From Populus alba (taxonomy: Eukaryota > Streptophyta > Magnoliopsida > Malpighiales > Salicaceae): a DNA stretch of 64,000 nucleotides. Below, in pieces: positions 33,539-44,735 of the stretch. The position numbers and the translations under genes are program-made. The notes beneath the pieces were generated by a model, which saw only the letters and a program-made list of their open reading frames with translations, made no database searches and was not told the origin of the DNA. Each line of letters begins with the position of its first letter. The first letter of the stretch is position 1. Location of the stretch: the NCBI RefSeq assembly GCF_005239225.2, contig NC_133289.1:937501-1001500 (forward strand), in the 5' to 3' direction.

Positions 33539-35104
33539 TTAACTAATGCTATTATATATACAAATTTATGAATGATTTTATGTAATAATATACAATGATA
33601 GCTTCATAACTTTCATATAACACTTCAATTTTACCAGACGTGATGCTTATGAAGTTTTAGTATATTGTTTGTTAAAGAAACAACGATTGAGCAGGATTCT
33701 GTTCAAAGGAATCAAAGCTCACAATATAATTATCTAAGCTAACCTTCGCAATCCTACAGAAATTTCTTTGGCTGTGATAAGGTGTTTGATGAAATTTCTG
33801 ACTGAAACGGAGATGAAAAGGATAAGAAAAAAGGATTGCTGGGTTTTTTCTCTCCACTGATTATTTTATAAAGAGTAAATTATATATAATTTAGTACTTG
33901 TATTGTTGATGATATTATAGGTTATAAAAAACATCTTAGTCCCATGATTAAAGTTAACTGTTATTCTTTTCCCTAAATTTCTAAATTAAACCTTTTAATT
34001 TTTCCAATAGTATAGGTAAGATTGAAAACTTTGATTATCAATGAAGAACAATTTATGAAAAAATATCAATTTAATTGTGATGAAAAACCAACATAAAGAC
34101 CAAGTTACAATTATTTCATTTCAAATAATAATTTAGGCTTTATTTATTTCATTTCAAAATATTTTCTTCTTTGTTTGCAATTTTATAAATATAAATGTGC
34201 TGTAGTCGTACTTGCAAAGATTTAGAGTTCTAAGAAGTTATATAAAGATTTATTATAATTAGATAGAGATTTGCTTCAAAAAAATTATGTGAATAGTCTA
34301 ACAAATATTTTTATCAACTAGTGAGTCATGACTAAACCAAAAGTGAAGCTAATCATGTCAGACAAATATAGTAGCTAAGATTAAGAGACTATAACTTTCA
34401 GATTCAAATTTGTGTAGGAGATATATTTTCAAAACCCAATTCCTGAAAAAATTGCCTTTGGTGATTCATCCACTACATGGATATCCTGAAATTAGGCTTG
34501 GAAGATCCTATTTTGCCAATTTCTTTGATTTTCTCATATATTTTGTGTTATTTTGAATTTTATATTATTTTACTGTGTGTTTTAGGATTCTGATATTATT
34601 ACGTAGTTTGGGTCAATTTTCTAGCCTATAAAAAAGCATTATAAGCCTTTTTAGAAGACATATATTATTAAAATTTATTTTTAGAATAATAAATTATGAA
34701 TTTAAGATTTGAGCTTCTAGCCCTTTTCTCTCATCAAATGTGTTTCTTCGGTGATTGTTTTAATGTCTTTATACTTTCATGTGCAAAACAATATTTAAGA
34801 AAATTTTAAAAAATACTTCCTTAACTAAAAAGAAAATTGTTTTAAAAACTAGATTGCATTTTTATCTGTATATGTGAACATTTTCAACTCAAAATACAAA
34901 AAATTGTATTTCTTAAAGGGTTCTTCGTCGATGAAAATGACAAAATCAAATGAAGGAACAATATTTGCTCAAAACTTGATGATTGAGGGATAAAATTCAC
35001 AAACTTAATTGTAGACCTCAATCCGTCGTATCCGCAATAATTCTTGCCACTAATACAAAAATAATTACAAATTGTGTGTAAAAAATTCAACCAGACATTA
35101 ATGA
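33539..35104. other. AT-rich intergenic stretch after unit 4
   Basis: No gene recognised. A weak TATA-like CCTATAAAAAAGC near 34625 follows text reminiscent of an LTR U3, but I found no boundaries or target duplication. Confidence 0.45.
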
Positions 35105-35349
35105 TTCGCAGTTTAACTTTCTATCGTTGATATCTGCTTGAACATTTTCAAACCTGTTTGCAACAGCAGAATGTAATGAGTTGAACGAATCTTCTTACTT
35201 CTGCATCAACTGAATCGATATTTGTCATAGAAAGATAGCGTATATACAATTTCTCTAGCTTTTAGTTGAAGCCAAAATGTTTTGGCCTTAGCAATAAGCC
35301 ATTTCAATTACAATAAGAAAACAATCTGTTCTTCCAAAATCAAGGCCGC

Positions 35350-35381
<32 letters not shown>

Positions 35382-35530
35382 CATTCTTCTCTAGAGCCCA
35401 CTAAAACGAACAAACAAAACTGGCGAAGGTGACCTGACCGGAGGGTGCGAGCATAAAGTAAGGACGATAATATGAATGTGTGATCGACCAATGTAGTAAA
35501 GCTGCAGCCATCATCTAGTTAATGAAAAAA
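35105..35530. repeat. Duplicate of the galactosyltransferase 3' flank
   Basis: Closely matches 40730-41030 in direct orientation: shared CTGAATCGATATTTGTCATA, AAGCCATTTCAATTACAA and GTTCTTCCAAAATCAAGG. A run of about 30 A at 35350-35381 replaces a six-A run in the other copy. It lies downstream of unit 4 just as the other lies downstream of unit 5, evidence of a duplicated block containing both. Confidence 0.85.
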
Positions 35531-35677
35531 AACAGTGTATTCTTTTTCCTTTTGCATTTATTTATTTGGTAATATAGTTTCTGTAAATGAAAATAATTTA
35601 CTCTTACATGGTTGTGATTGTTATGTTATTATATATACAGAAGGTTAATTTTGTCGGTACAGCACATGTATGTTTTA

Positions 35678-36190
35678 TGTTGGAATATTGCCAATTATGT
35701 TGACATTTTCAAAGAAGAAGGCTTGTTGGTGGCAACCACCAACCTTGACTTTGGTAGCCACCATTGTTGAAGAAGAGAAGAAGTTGGCAGCCACCTTTGT
35801 TGAAGAAGAGATGAGTTTGGCAGCCACCATTGATGACAAAGGAGCAAGAGGAGCTGCCATTGATGCCTATAAAAGAGGCATGATCTTAGAGAGCAAAGTG
35901 TGAGAGTTGTGAGACATGTAGAGAGAAGAAGAGAGAAAGAAAGAGAAGGGCTGCCATCAGCAGCCCTGCTGCCACCAGCAGCTGCTGCCCTATGTAGCAA
36001 TGAGAGATGGGAGTTGAGTGAATGTGATCCTCCTCCATGTGTTGTATTCTTTCTCTATCTCTAAATAAAATGAACCTCTCCCGTGGATGTAGGCAATTTG
36101 CCGAACCACGTTAAATATTGTATCTCAGTGTGCTTAACCCTCCTATGAGCAAAGATCAGTACATCACCGGTCCCGGATTCCGCCCCATCA
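35678..36190 (+). mobile_element. Solo LTR of a Ty1-copia element
   Basis: 513 bp, TGTTGGAATA ... CCCCATCA, flanked by the target duplication TTTTA (35673-35677 and 36191-36195). It has a TATA box (CCTATAAAAGAGG, about 35866-35878), an AATAAA (about 36064) and the GTAGGCAATTTGCCGAACCACG block shared in similar form with the LTRs of the young copia element. Near its start, a 33-bp unit with TTGGCAGCCACC recurs at 35751, 35784 and 35817, and a CAGCAGC-rich patch lies at about 35949-35992. No primer-binding site or coding region follows. Confidence 0.88.
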
Positions 36191-36439
36191 TTTTAAACTA
36201 TATATCCCAGAGGGCATTCTTTTGAAGATTTTCTCGCACCAGATGACCAAGTTTTAAGCATATGAAATTAATTTGTTATAGGCTCTCGTAGAACACAAAT
36301 CCTTTATGATAATGTGGAAGCATAACACTTACCAACAATGAGTCCCTGAAGTAAATTGATTGCATAAACATCTTGATTTAGATGATAATACAAAAACTTA
36401 TTAACTTGTAACTGTGTTTGGTCATATTAAAGCTCTAAT

Positions 36440-37206
36440 ATAATGTTAAAGAATGAATAATCGCAACTTAAAAGTTTACATGATTCTTTTCTTGAGAGCA
36501 TGGGAAGTAATTTGTGCTCATGAGTACTCTCAACTTCTGGCAAAGTTTTAGCTGTGACAAGCGAGAAAGCACTTTATTCCACTGGTCCTTTTATTTTGTA
36601 GTGAGAGCAAGTGTTTTATTCTCTCTTGAGAACAGCTTTTGATATTGATGATAGGAGGTAAAGTACATGCACCAGTTCATATTCTTGCAGCATCATTAAT
36701 GTAGATTAAGCACAATTTTGTGGAACCAGGACTAAAAAATACACAAAACTCAAGTTTGCTGCACAACCAGTAATAAATTAGTCCATCAGAAGATTCAGAA
36801 CTGCTTTTTTCAAAATCTTCAGGTACGTTTGGCTGTAAAAGTTTGATTCATTTCTCCAAGTCTCTTTCATTTCTCCAAGTCCCTCTACCTAAGTTAGAAA
36901 GCTTTTTTTCATTTGCTTTTGATATTAATTATAATATATTTGAAAGTTTGATACATGTAGTTGAAATAAAATTTATGATAGAAATAGGTGTTGTCGTTGC
37001 ATGCGTTAGAGAATATAGATTATAATACAAAACTATTCGTATGCATCACCGAGCTTATAAAGATTATTCATGCGAATTGCTTAGAAAGATGTTATAAATG
37101 CATAATTTGGTGTAGTGTTCATGCATTATGTGATTAATATTCTGTTTAATTGATTAATGTATCTTTAAGTAAAGTCATATCTGGCTTGTGTTGAAGGAAA
37201 GCAAAG
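36440..37206 (+). promoter_or_regulatory. Upstream module and likely 5' UTR intron of unit 5
   Basis: Carries the array module: GTGAGAGCAAGTGTTTTATT (36602), GCAGCATCATTAATGTAGAT (36687), GGAACCAGGACTAAAAAATA (36723) and the tail GGCTTGTGTTGAAGGAAAGC before the ATG. The donor-like GTATGAG box is less well kept here. Confidence 0.5.
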
Positions 37207-39258
37207 ATGAATCTGTATAATTTTTATGGACGTGTTATCGAATTGTGGAACGGATGGGAGCTTCGAGCAATGATCTTGCTGAGTCTCTCGCTGCAAATTT
37301 TCCTGACCATCACTGGCAGTCGACGAAAGTATACAGCCGGAATCTGGTTCGGGATGTTTGTTTGGCTAGCATATTTGTCAGCAGATTGGTTTGCAACTAT
37401 TACTTTGGGTATTCTTGCTCGTAGCCAAGGGGGTTCAGAATCCAAAGGTACCACTTCAAATGCAAGTTTCATCCCGGCATTCTGGGCACCGATGCTCCTT
37501 GTGCACCTTGGAGGCCCTGACACTATTACTGCCTATTCAGTACAGGACAACGAATTGTGGTCGAGGCACTTGCTTCAGCTATTAACCCAACTAACGGTGG
37601 CCTTTTATGTTTCGTTGAGGTCATGGTGGAGCAATGATCCGCTCATATATATAGTCATTCCCATCTTTGTGTCTGGAGTTATCAAATATGGAGAGAAGAT
37701 TTGGGTTCTCTGGTGCGCAAGCTCCAGCAAGTTGATGAACTCAGCAAACGAAGCTGGCGTACATGTACGAGGGCAAATATATCCGGAAATTTTGCGCCAC
37801 CAAAAGTTGGATGATATTTTGCCTCAACTTTATGAAATTTTGATCACGGAACTGGGCATAGATCGCCTTAAGCAAATGTTGGGCATAGAAGGGGGCACGC
37901 AACCAGGCCTTCGTGATATTTTTGTCACAGAACAGGGCTCGAGGCGCTTTGTTGAAATGTTTGTCACAGAAGGGTTCGTGGATCGGATTGATGATATTTT
38001 GAGCAGTGAAGAAGAGAACGTGCGTCGCATTAATGAAATTTTGGGCACAGAAGGCTTTGATAAAATTTCGGGCTTTAATAACATAATATCAGAGGCCAAA
38101 AAGTTCCATGAAGCTTGTTTCTTATTCCAAACATTGAAGGTACTATTTGCTGATTACCCCGTTCCATTTCCTGTTCATAGGATCAGCTACGGTATCTTGC
38201 AGAGCAAGGATGCTGCTGGAGCATTCAAATTGATAGAAGTTGAGTTGGGGTTCATGTTCGATGTACTTTTCACCAAGGTGATGACAACCGTTTGTCCGAG
38301 ACCACGCATCATTCTCCGCTTCATCACCTTTCTGTCCTCTGTCTCTGCATTAGTAGCATTCTCATCAATGACCAGAAACTCGCATACCTATTCCAAATCT
38401 GATATTATTGTATCATACTTGTTGCTGTTCGGAGCTACTGTTCTGGAGATTTACTCGGCCATTTTGATGCTTTTCTCCGATTGGGGTATGCTTTGGCTTA
38501 GCGATCAAAGGAAGCCACTGGCGGATTCTATTTCTCGAGTTATTTGTTCTTCTCGGTTGCTATCGTTTTTTAGCAAAAACAAAAAGTGGAAAGCATCTAT
38601 AGCCCAGTATGAGCCAAAAAATTCTAGAGAGAGCCCATGTAAACACCTCCCAAAACTCTTTAGAACCGGCAACATTCAGAGCTGGGAGGTTGTTGGTGGT
38701 GATTTAAAGGAATTGATCTTCAAACGTGTCTTAGATATGCGTTCAAGATGCAATTTCCCATTATCTCCATATAAGATATTGGAAGAGAAAGGTGATCATG
38801 CCCTTAGAAGTAAGGATTGCCTTTCATGGTCCGTGGTTGATAAAGACTTTCATGAAAGCCTCCTCATATGGCACATTGCTGTTAATACTTGCGTCGACCA
38901 GAATTCAATTCATGGTAACATGAGCAGATCATTATCTCGTTACATGATGTATCTATGGAGTGATTTGCCGTTTATGCTACCCAAAGAGTTGGGCGAACCA
39001 AAGTACAAGCAAATCGGTCAAAACCCGGGAGGGTCAGCACTATCTGATGGTGGCGATAAACTTGCCGAGTCATTGGACTTGCTGCAGAGTGAACAGAAAT
39101 GGGAATTGATAAGTGAAGTTCTGGTGGAGATGCTAACTTATGCTGCGATTCAATGTGGATGGAAAGAGCATGCTCGAGCACTTCAAGGAGGAGGAGAGCT
39201 ACTCACTTTGGTGGCCGTTCTTATGGCTCATCTTGGCCTCCATGGACAGTGTAAGTAA
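37207..39258 (+). CDS. DUF4220/DUF594 membrane protein, unit 5, with internal repeat expansion (683 aa)
   Basis: Intact single-exon frame, closest to unit 4. It has the same DUF4220 membrane half (RRKYTAGIWFGMFVWLAYLS; ISEAKKFHEACFLFQTLKVL) and the DUF594 end (EVLVEMLTYAAIQCGWKEHA, about residues 622-675). It is 64 residues longer than unit 4. The difference comes mostly from a loop at about residues 195-285, where a 13-14 residue unit of the form R-x-x-(E/D)-(I/M)-(L/F)-x-x-(T/S)-E recurs six times; the matching DNA period is 39 or 42 bp. Unit 4 has only one such unit at this place (RRIDDTLGF). The C-terminal tail ends two residues earlier than in units 1 and 4. Function is unknown for the family. 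The start aligns with units 1 and 4. Confidence 0.9.
   Translation: MNLYNFYGRVIELWNGWELRAMILLSLSLQIFLTITGSRRKYTAGIWFGMFVWLAYLSADWFATITLGILARSQGGSESKGTTSNASFIPAFWAPMLLVHLGGPDTITAYSVQDNELWSRHLLQLLTQLTVAFYVSLRSWWSNDPLIYIVIPIFVSGVIKYGEKIWVLWCASSSKLMNSANEAGVHVRGQIYPEILRHQKLDDILPQLYEILITELGIDRLKQMLGIEGGTQPGLRDIFVTEQGSRRFVEMFVTEGFVDRIDDILSSEEENVRRINEILGTEGFDKISGFNNIISEAKKFHEACFLFQTLKVLFADYPVPFPVHRISYGILQSKDAAGAFKLIEVELGFMFDVLFTKVMTTVCPRPRIILRFITFLSSVSALVAFSSMTRNSHTYSKSDIIVSYLLLFGATVLEIYSAILMLFSDWGMLWLSDQRKPLADSISRVICSSRLLSFFSKNKKWKASIAQYEPKNSRESPCKHLPKLFRTGNIQSWEVVGGDLKELIFKRVLDMRSRCNFPLSPYKILEEKGDHALRSKDCLSWSVVDKDFHESLLIWHIAVNTCVDQNSIHGNMSRSLSRYMMYLWSDLPFMLPKELGEPKYKQIGQNPGGSALSDGGDKLAESLDLLQSEQKWELISEVLVEMLTYAAIQCGWKEHARALQGGGELLTLVAVLMAHLGLHGQCK
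37834..38060 (+). repeat. In-frame minisatellite inside unit 5
   Basis: Six copies of a GAAATTTTGGGCACAGAA-like core at 37834, 37873, 37915, 37954, 37993 and 38035. Spacings are 39, 42, 39, 39 and 42 bp, all multiples of three. The array is absent from units 1 and 4. Confidence 0.92.
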
Positions 39259-40689
39259 TTAACTAATGCTATCGAATTACTTAATATTACTTGCTCTTAA
39301 TTTCTCAGTTTGTACAAACTCTTGAATGATTTTATGTAATAATATGTCTAACAAATTCTGTAAAACATGCTTAATATTTATGAAACTAGATTGAATTTTT
39401 ATTAGTATATACTAAAAACTGAGTCTTTTTTAAAATGATATTTTTGGTGAATAAAATTGATAAAATCAAATGGTAGTACAAAAGGGGATACATAAAAGAT
39501 TTAACAACACATGAATAAATTATGGACTGACGAAGCCAAAAATAAGATTCAAGGAATCCTCGCTTTCTTCATAGTAGATTCAGCGGGCCTCGTGAGGATA
39601 CACTAGGCTTAGAGATTCTTGATCTTCTGCAAAATTAGTAGCGTAGGAGACTCAATTTAGCAAGATTGATGGGGAAAATGAACTATAAATACCGTGCATG
39701 TTGTACTAAAGAAGCAACAGAGGATAATGTTCTTTTTTTGTGGCGATATATCTGTTTTTTTCTTTTTTTACTTGCCCTTACCAAAAATCTTTTTGAGGTA
39801 TTTATACCCGAAGAAACATGGAGGTAGGGACATAAATTAAAAGGCAAAACGTTGTCCAAACTAGTGTAGAGGTAATCATAGGAATAGTGTAGAGGTATTT
39901 ATAGCTCCAATGAGTTAATGGTGTGTTATTCAAGATGAGATTTTATCAACGCAAAAGTGTTTAACATGTAAAACATTACCGAGGATGAAGAATTATTTGG
40001 GTTTTTTTTAAGTATTTTTTTGTTTGAAAATATATTAAAATAATATTATTTTTTATTTTTAAAAAAATATTTTTAATATTATTATTTAAAAAACATAAAA
40101 AAAATTAATTTTAAATAAATTTTTTTTATTATTTTTTAAAAAACGTGTAGAATCCAAACCATACCTAAGTGGGCTCATGATGTGGTGGAAGTGGCTTTGT
40201 CAAGGTTAATCTAAAGCTTTAAAAAAAAAATTATATTTTTTTTTTATATATATTCTCAATTTTTTTTAATGTGTTAATATTAAAATAATTTTTTAAAAAT
40301 AAAAATATTATTTTAATATATCTCCTAACAAATATCATTTTAAAAAATAATCATTAACTATGTAACAGAATTTTAATTCTGCCTGAATGTTGAGACTGGA
40401 TAGGGTTTTTCAAAACACCCAAGTTTTTTTTTATAGGCTAAAGGGACATAACAGACCTTTAAAAAAGGGTATTCGCTATAAAATTGATCAAATAAAAATA
40501 CAAACTTCAATGTGCCACAATCCTAATGGTTTATGGCAAAAAGCTGCCATTAAACCCTTTATTAAACTAGCAAATGTTTTTGGGCTGTTTCTTAGGAAGA
40601 ATACAATTGGGCCTATTGGTATTCCAATAGGCCCATTTGTCTCAATAAAATGAAATTACCATTTGCCATTATTTCGGTACAAAAAATAG
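39259..40689. other. AT-rich intergenic stretch between unit 5 and the galactosyltransferase gene
   Basis: No gene recognised. A/T homopolymer-rich text occupies 39990-40340. A short palindrome-like GGGCCTATTGGTATTCCAAT pairs with AGGCCC at about 40611-40633. Confidence 0.5.
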
Positions 40690-41040
40690 GTAGAAGTATC
40701 AATCGGATATTGATGATACCCGGTTGAACTTTCCATTGCTGATTTCCGCTTTGAACGTTTTCAAACCTATTTGCAACAGCCGAATGCAATAATCTGAACG
40801 GATTTTCTCACTTCTGCATCTACTGAATCGATATTTGTCATAGAAAGATAGGTATATACAATTTCTCCAGCTTTTAGTTGAAGCCAAAACGTTTTGGCCT
40901 TAGCTATAAGCCATTTCAATTACAACAAGAAAACAGTCTGTTCTTCCAAAATCAAGGCTGCAAATTAAAAAACAGCCATCTCTACAGCCCATTTAAACGA
41001 ACAAAATGCAGTAAAGCTGCCGCCATCATCTAAAGGATCC
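40690..41040. repeat. Galactosyltransferase 3' flank, direct-repeat partner of 35105-35530
   Basis: This block lies immediately beyond the stop codon of the minus-strand galactosyltransferase gene and is repeated at 35105-35530. Confidence 0.85.
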
Positions 41041-41065
41041 TTGGAGACATCTGATAATATATCTA

Positions 41066-44000
41066 TCATCTAAAGCTGCAACATTGTGCCCGACCTCTCG
41101 CCAACTTGTCCCACAGACAGATCATCTGCCTTGGGGATTGGTAATGTGCGGTATAGTAGTTCTCCAAGCATCCGTATTGACAGAATTTCCAGTTGTGGGA
41201 GTACTGAACAGGGGTGGAGCTGTTAAATTGTTCAACCCACATTCCCATACTAACATCTTCCATCTTAAAGAGCTGCAATGAGAGTTTAACAATATTTTCA
41301 TGTACAAACTACAAGCTGATAGGAAAGGTAGTTGTCAAAGAAATGCTAACAGAAAGGGGGGCAGAGAGGGGAAGAGAGCATCCTTCAACTGAGGGAGGTA
41401 TTAGATAAGATTAAATATCACTAACCCTGAGGCTTCGTTTGCCATGTTGAGCAATGACAAATTTAGCAATATCAGTAGAAATTACATATCCAGGTCCATT
41501 GGCGTAAGGAGGATATACTTCTTCAGGCCATTCCTGTTACATTTAAGCAAATAAACTTCAAATGCAAGAAGTGAACATAGAAAAACAATTTCATCATTCA
41601 GATTCTATTTATCAAGACAGAGAAATTGAAATTTTGAATTCATTTGAGTAGCAACATGGCTAACCATATCTAGATTAGTTCCTTTTCCATTTTGCACTCC
41701 TAGTCAAAGCAGAATGTGTAAGATGTTCAGGACTATGTGCTCAACTAAAAAATGGTCCCCCAGTCCCTAAAAACTACAAACACAAAAAAGCAGCACCTTT
41801 AAGGATGATGACTCTGATAGCAGGTTGGGAATGATGTTTTAATTCTTTAACTAACACAGGAAAAACCCTTATCATAGCTAGCCAACAAGCACAAACAGCC
41901 TTCTCAAAGCTGTCTTATGCCATTCTATGCCTTGAACAAGTTCCTTGACCAACATCTATTCCATTCCATGAAATATCAAATGCGGTCAAAAAATTACAAG
42001 GGAAAGGGGTAAGAAGGAAGACAGTTAGGCAACTCTTGCAAGTACTGTGGGAAGTGATACCTCATTCGGGTAATGCAAAAGTGCCATAACCAGTATCACC
42101 AACGTTGCTTCTAGTACAACAGAGAATGGTGCTACAGCTTGATAAACAATTAAAACTTCTTCAGCTTCTTTTCATGATGTTCAGCCCAACCCCAGGTGGC
42201 TTATGTGATCCCAGAAGAGATTGCTGAGATGTATATTTTGTAGAGATTCTAATAATTGCCCTTTTACTCCTTTTACCCAGACTTTCTTATTTTATTTTTT
42301 TTTCCTTTTTGTATGTTATTTTAAGAGAAAAGGGAACAAGACAATTGAATTAATAAGAGTGAAGACAGTGTTGCAAGGGATTTTATTAAATCAGAATTCC
42401 CACAAATGCATTAAAACTTGCATACCTCAAAAGTAACTGCCCATTTTCCATTTCTTAGAGGACGATGTAAGAGATTGAGATTGCCCATATAAAGAGACTT
42501 GTTGGGAGAGGTTCGATCAATTTCTTTCAAGACTGTATCCACCCTAACAAATGTATCATCATCACATTTCATTATGTATGCAGCTGAGACATTCTGAACC
42601 TGTATTCAGCATATTCAGAGATACCAAAACAAATAGATTCAGGAGATATAAATAAGTACACAGTCACAGATATCCTATTTAAAAGATTCAATGAAAGATG
42701 ATCAATGAATAAAGTATAGACTTACCCCAAACTCACAAATAGCAATAGTTTTGAGAACCACAAGCTCATAGCGATCCATAAATGGCAAAATCACAATATC
42801 ACCAAAGTAAGCTGCCTCTCTTTTTAGCACTGCATTCACCTCCTTCCTTGGATTCTGTGATTTCGTAAACGAGTACAAAGATAAATTAGAGTGTGACTGT
42901 TATAAAAATGGTAGCTAAGAAGAATGGAAAAAAAGAAAAATGAATAGTAAAAAAACATAATGCCACTTCCTCTGTTCCAAAACAACAGAACATCTTATAG
43001 AATGCACAATATTACATTAAGATGATTAAATAATTCGACAACTGAGACGCAAATACAGGCTCACTTATGCACAATGAGCCCTAAACACATAATATGTACT
43101 TGATAGAAAGGCAAAATGACAACTCGCAGAATAACCACCCCTCTTAACTTTTGACCATGGACATAAATCAGGGAATAATGGATCATAATTTTGGGATAAG
43201 AAGGAATAAGAATACTCCAAAGCATTTCCTCAAAAAAAAAATAGAAAGGGTGCATAAATTGAGCAAACCTCACATGCATATGTCGTATATCAAGGGTATT
43301 TATGTGAGTGTCACCACACAAAGTTTCTTTGCAAGGCAAAATTTTAACCTAAGACTTAAACCAACACTGCCCTAGCCTGTGGCTACATCTGCAGATGTTG
43401 AAGGGTAACAACAGAGATTGATCCTAGCATCCAAGTTCCCTTGACTTGTAAAGTTATTTTGAGTGCTTTAATCATCAATGAGGAGGAGGGGGGGGGGCTA
43501 AGGCTGCTAAATGTGTCAGTGGTCCCTCAACTATTGCTCAATTTCAATCTAATTTACAATTTTCTTTGAGATTTTAATGCAGTGCTTTGATCCCAACTTT
43601 CCAATAACTTTTTTCTGATGTAGCCAAACAACTACTAGCATGTATATATTTTTTTAATTTCACTTTTTGAATGATATTTAAAAAAAAAAAATGTTAGCAA
43701 GAAGAAACAGAAATTGGATAAAAAGATCACGCACTACACTTTTGAAGTTGAAATAATACATTAGAAAATTTGATGGTTGAGGAATCCTTCTGAAATCATG
43801 GAATAATTAAGTGACTGTTTATACAGTTAAACACTCCTTCAAAATAAATAAATCAATGTGGAGATCTTACCAGTGCAACAAAGAAACGAGCAACTACATT
43901 TGAAGACTTGATTACAGATGATTGCATCCAAGTTTTTCTAACTGCCATGCGTTCTGCAAAGTGATTTGTAGCTGATAGGATCCCAATAAAAAGTTGAAGG

Positions 44001-44703
44001 GGACTCTTTGGTAAAGGATGAGCTTTCCACTTCTCTGACATTTCCAATACTCGCTGAGGAGAGAAGCTTGGATGAGAGCTGGGCAGAGAAGTTGCAAAAA
44101 CTGAATGAACATCTACGTCTCCTTTGATTGCTAATCCTGTTGCATCTTCAAGGGTAAATCCCTGAAGGCACAGAAAAAAATTTAGGAAAGTATTTTGAGT
44201 TTAATTTTAATAGAAAAGAATTGAACTCTCTTTGAATATGTACTTAAACAAAACGTAATACCACTGTAACAAACATGACTGTTAAGAACAGGAACCTCAA
44301 AAATCTACAGATAGACCATAACAAAGAAATCCAGTGGAAAGAAAAGGAATCACAGACTTAAAATGATGGCAAACAGTGATAAGCTTAGTTCGTGGAAATA
44401 TTCATAGAAAAAATGCAAATCTCACAAACAATTTGAAAGTACTGTTTTTCCATAGTGAGTGGATGGAACCACTAGAAAGACCATTGAGCATCAGATATGC
44501 AGATATATGTCCCAAATCCAGAAGGCCAAGGTTCACCATTTGAGTTAGAGAATCAGGAAAAAACTGTCATAGGATATAACAATCACTTTTTTTCTCATCT
44601 ATATCAACATACCGGACGATATGGAAATGAGGTCACATGCCGCCCCCCAACAGTAATATGGTATCCATCAACACCAGCACGCAAGGTCAGGATAAACAAT
44701 CCG

Positions 44704-44735
<32 letters not shown>

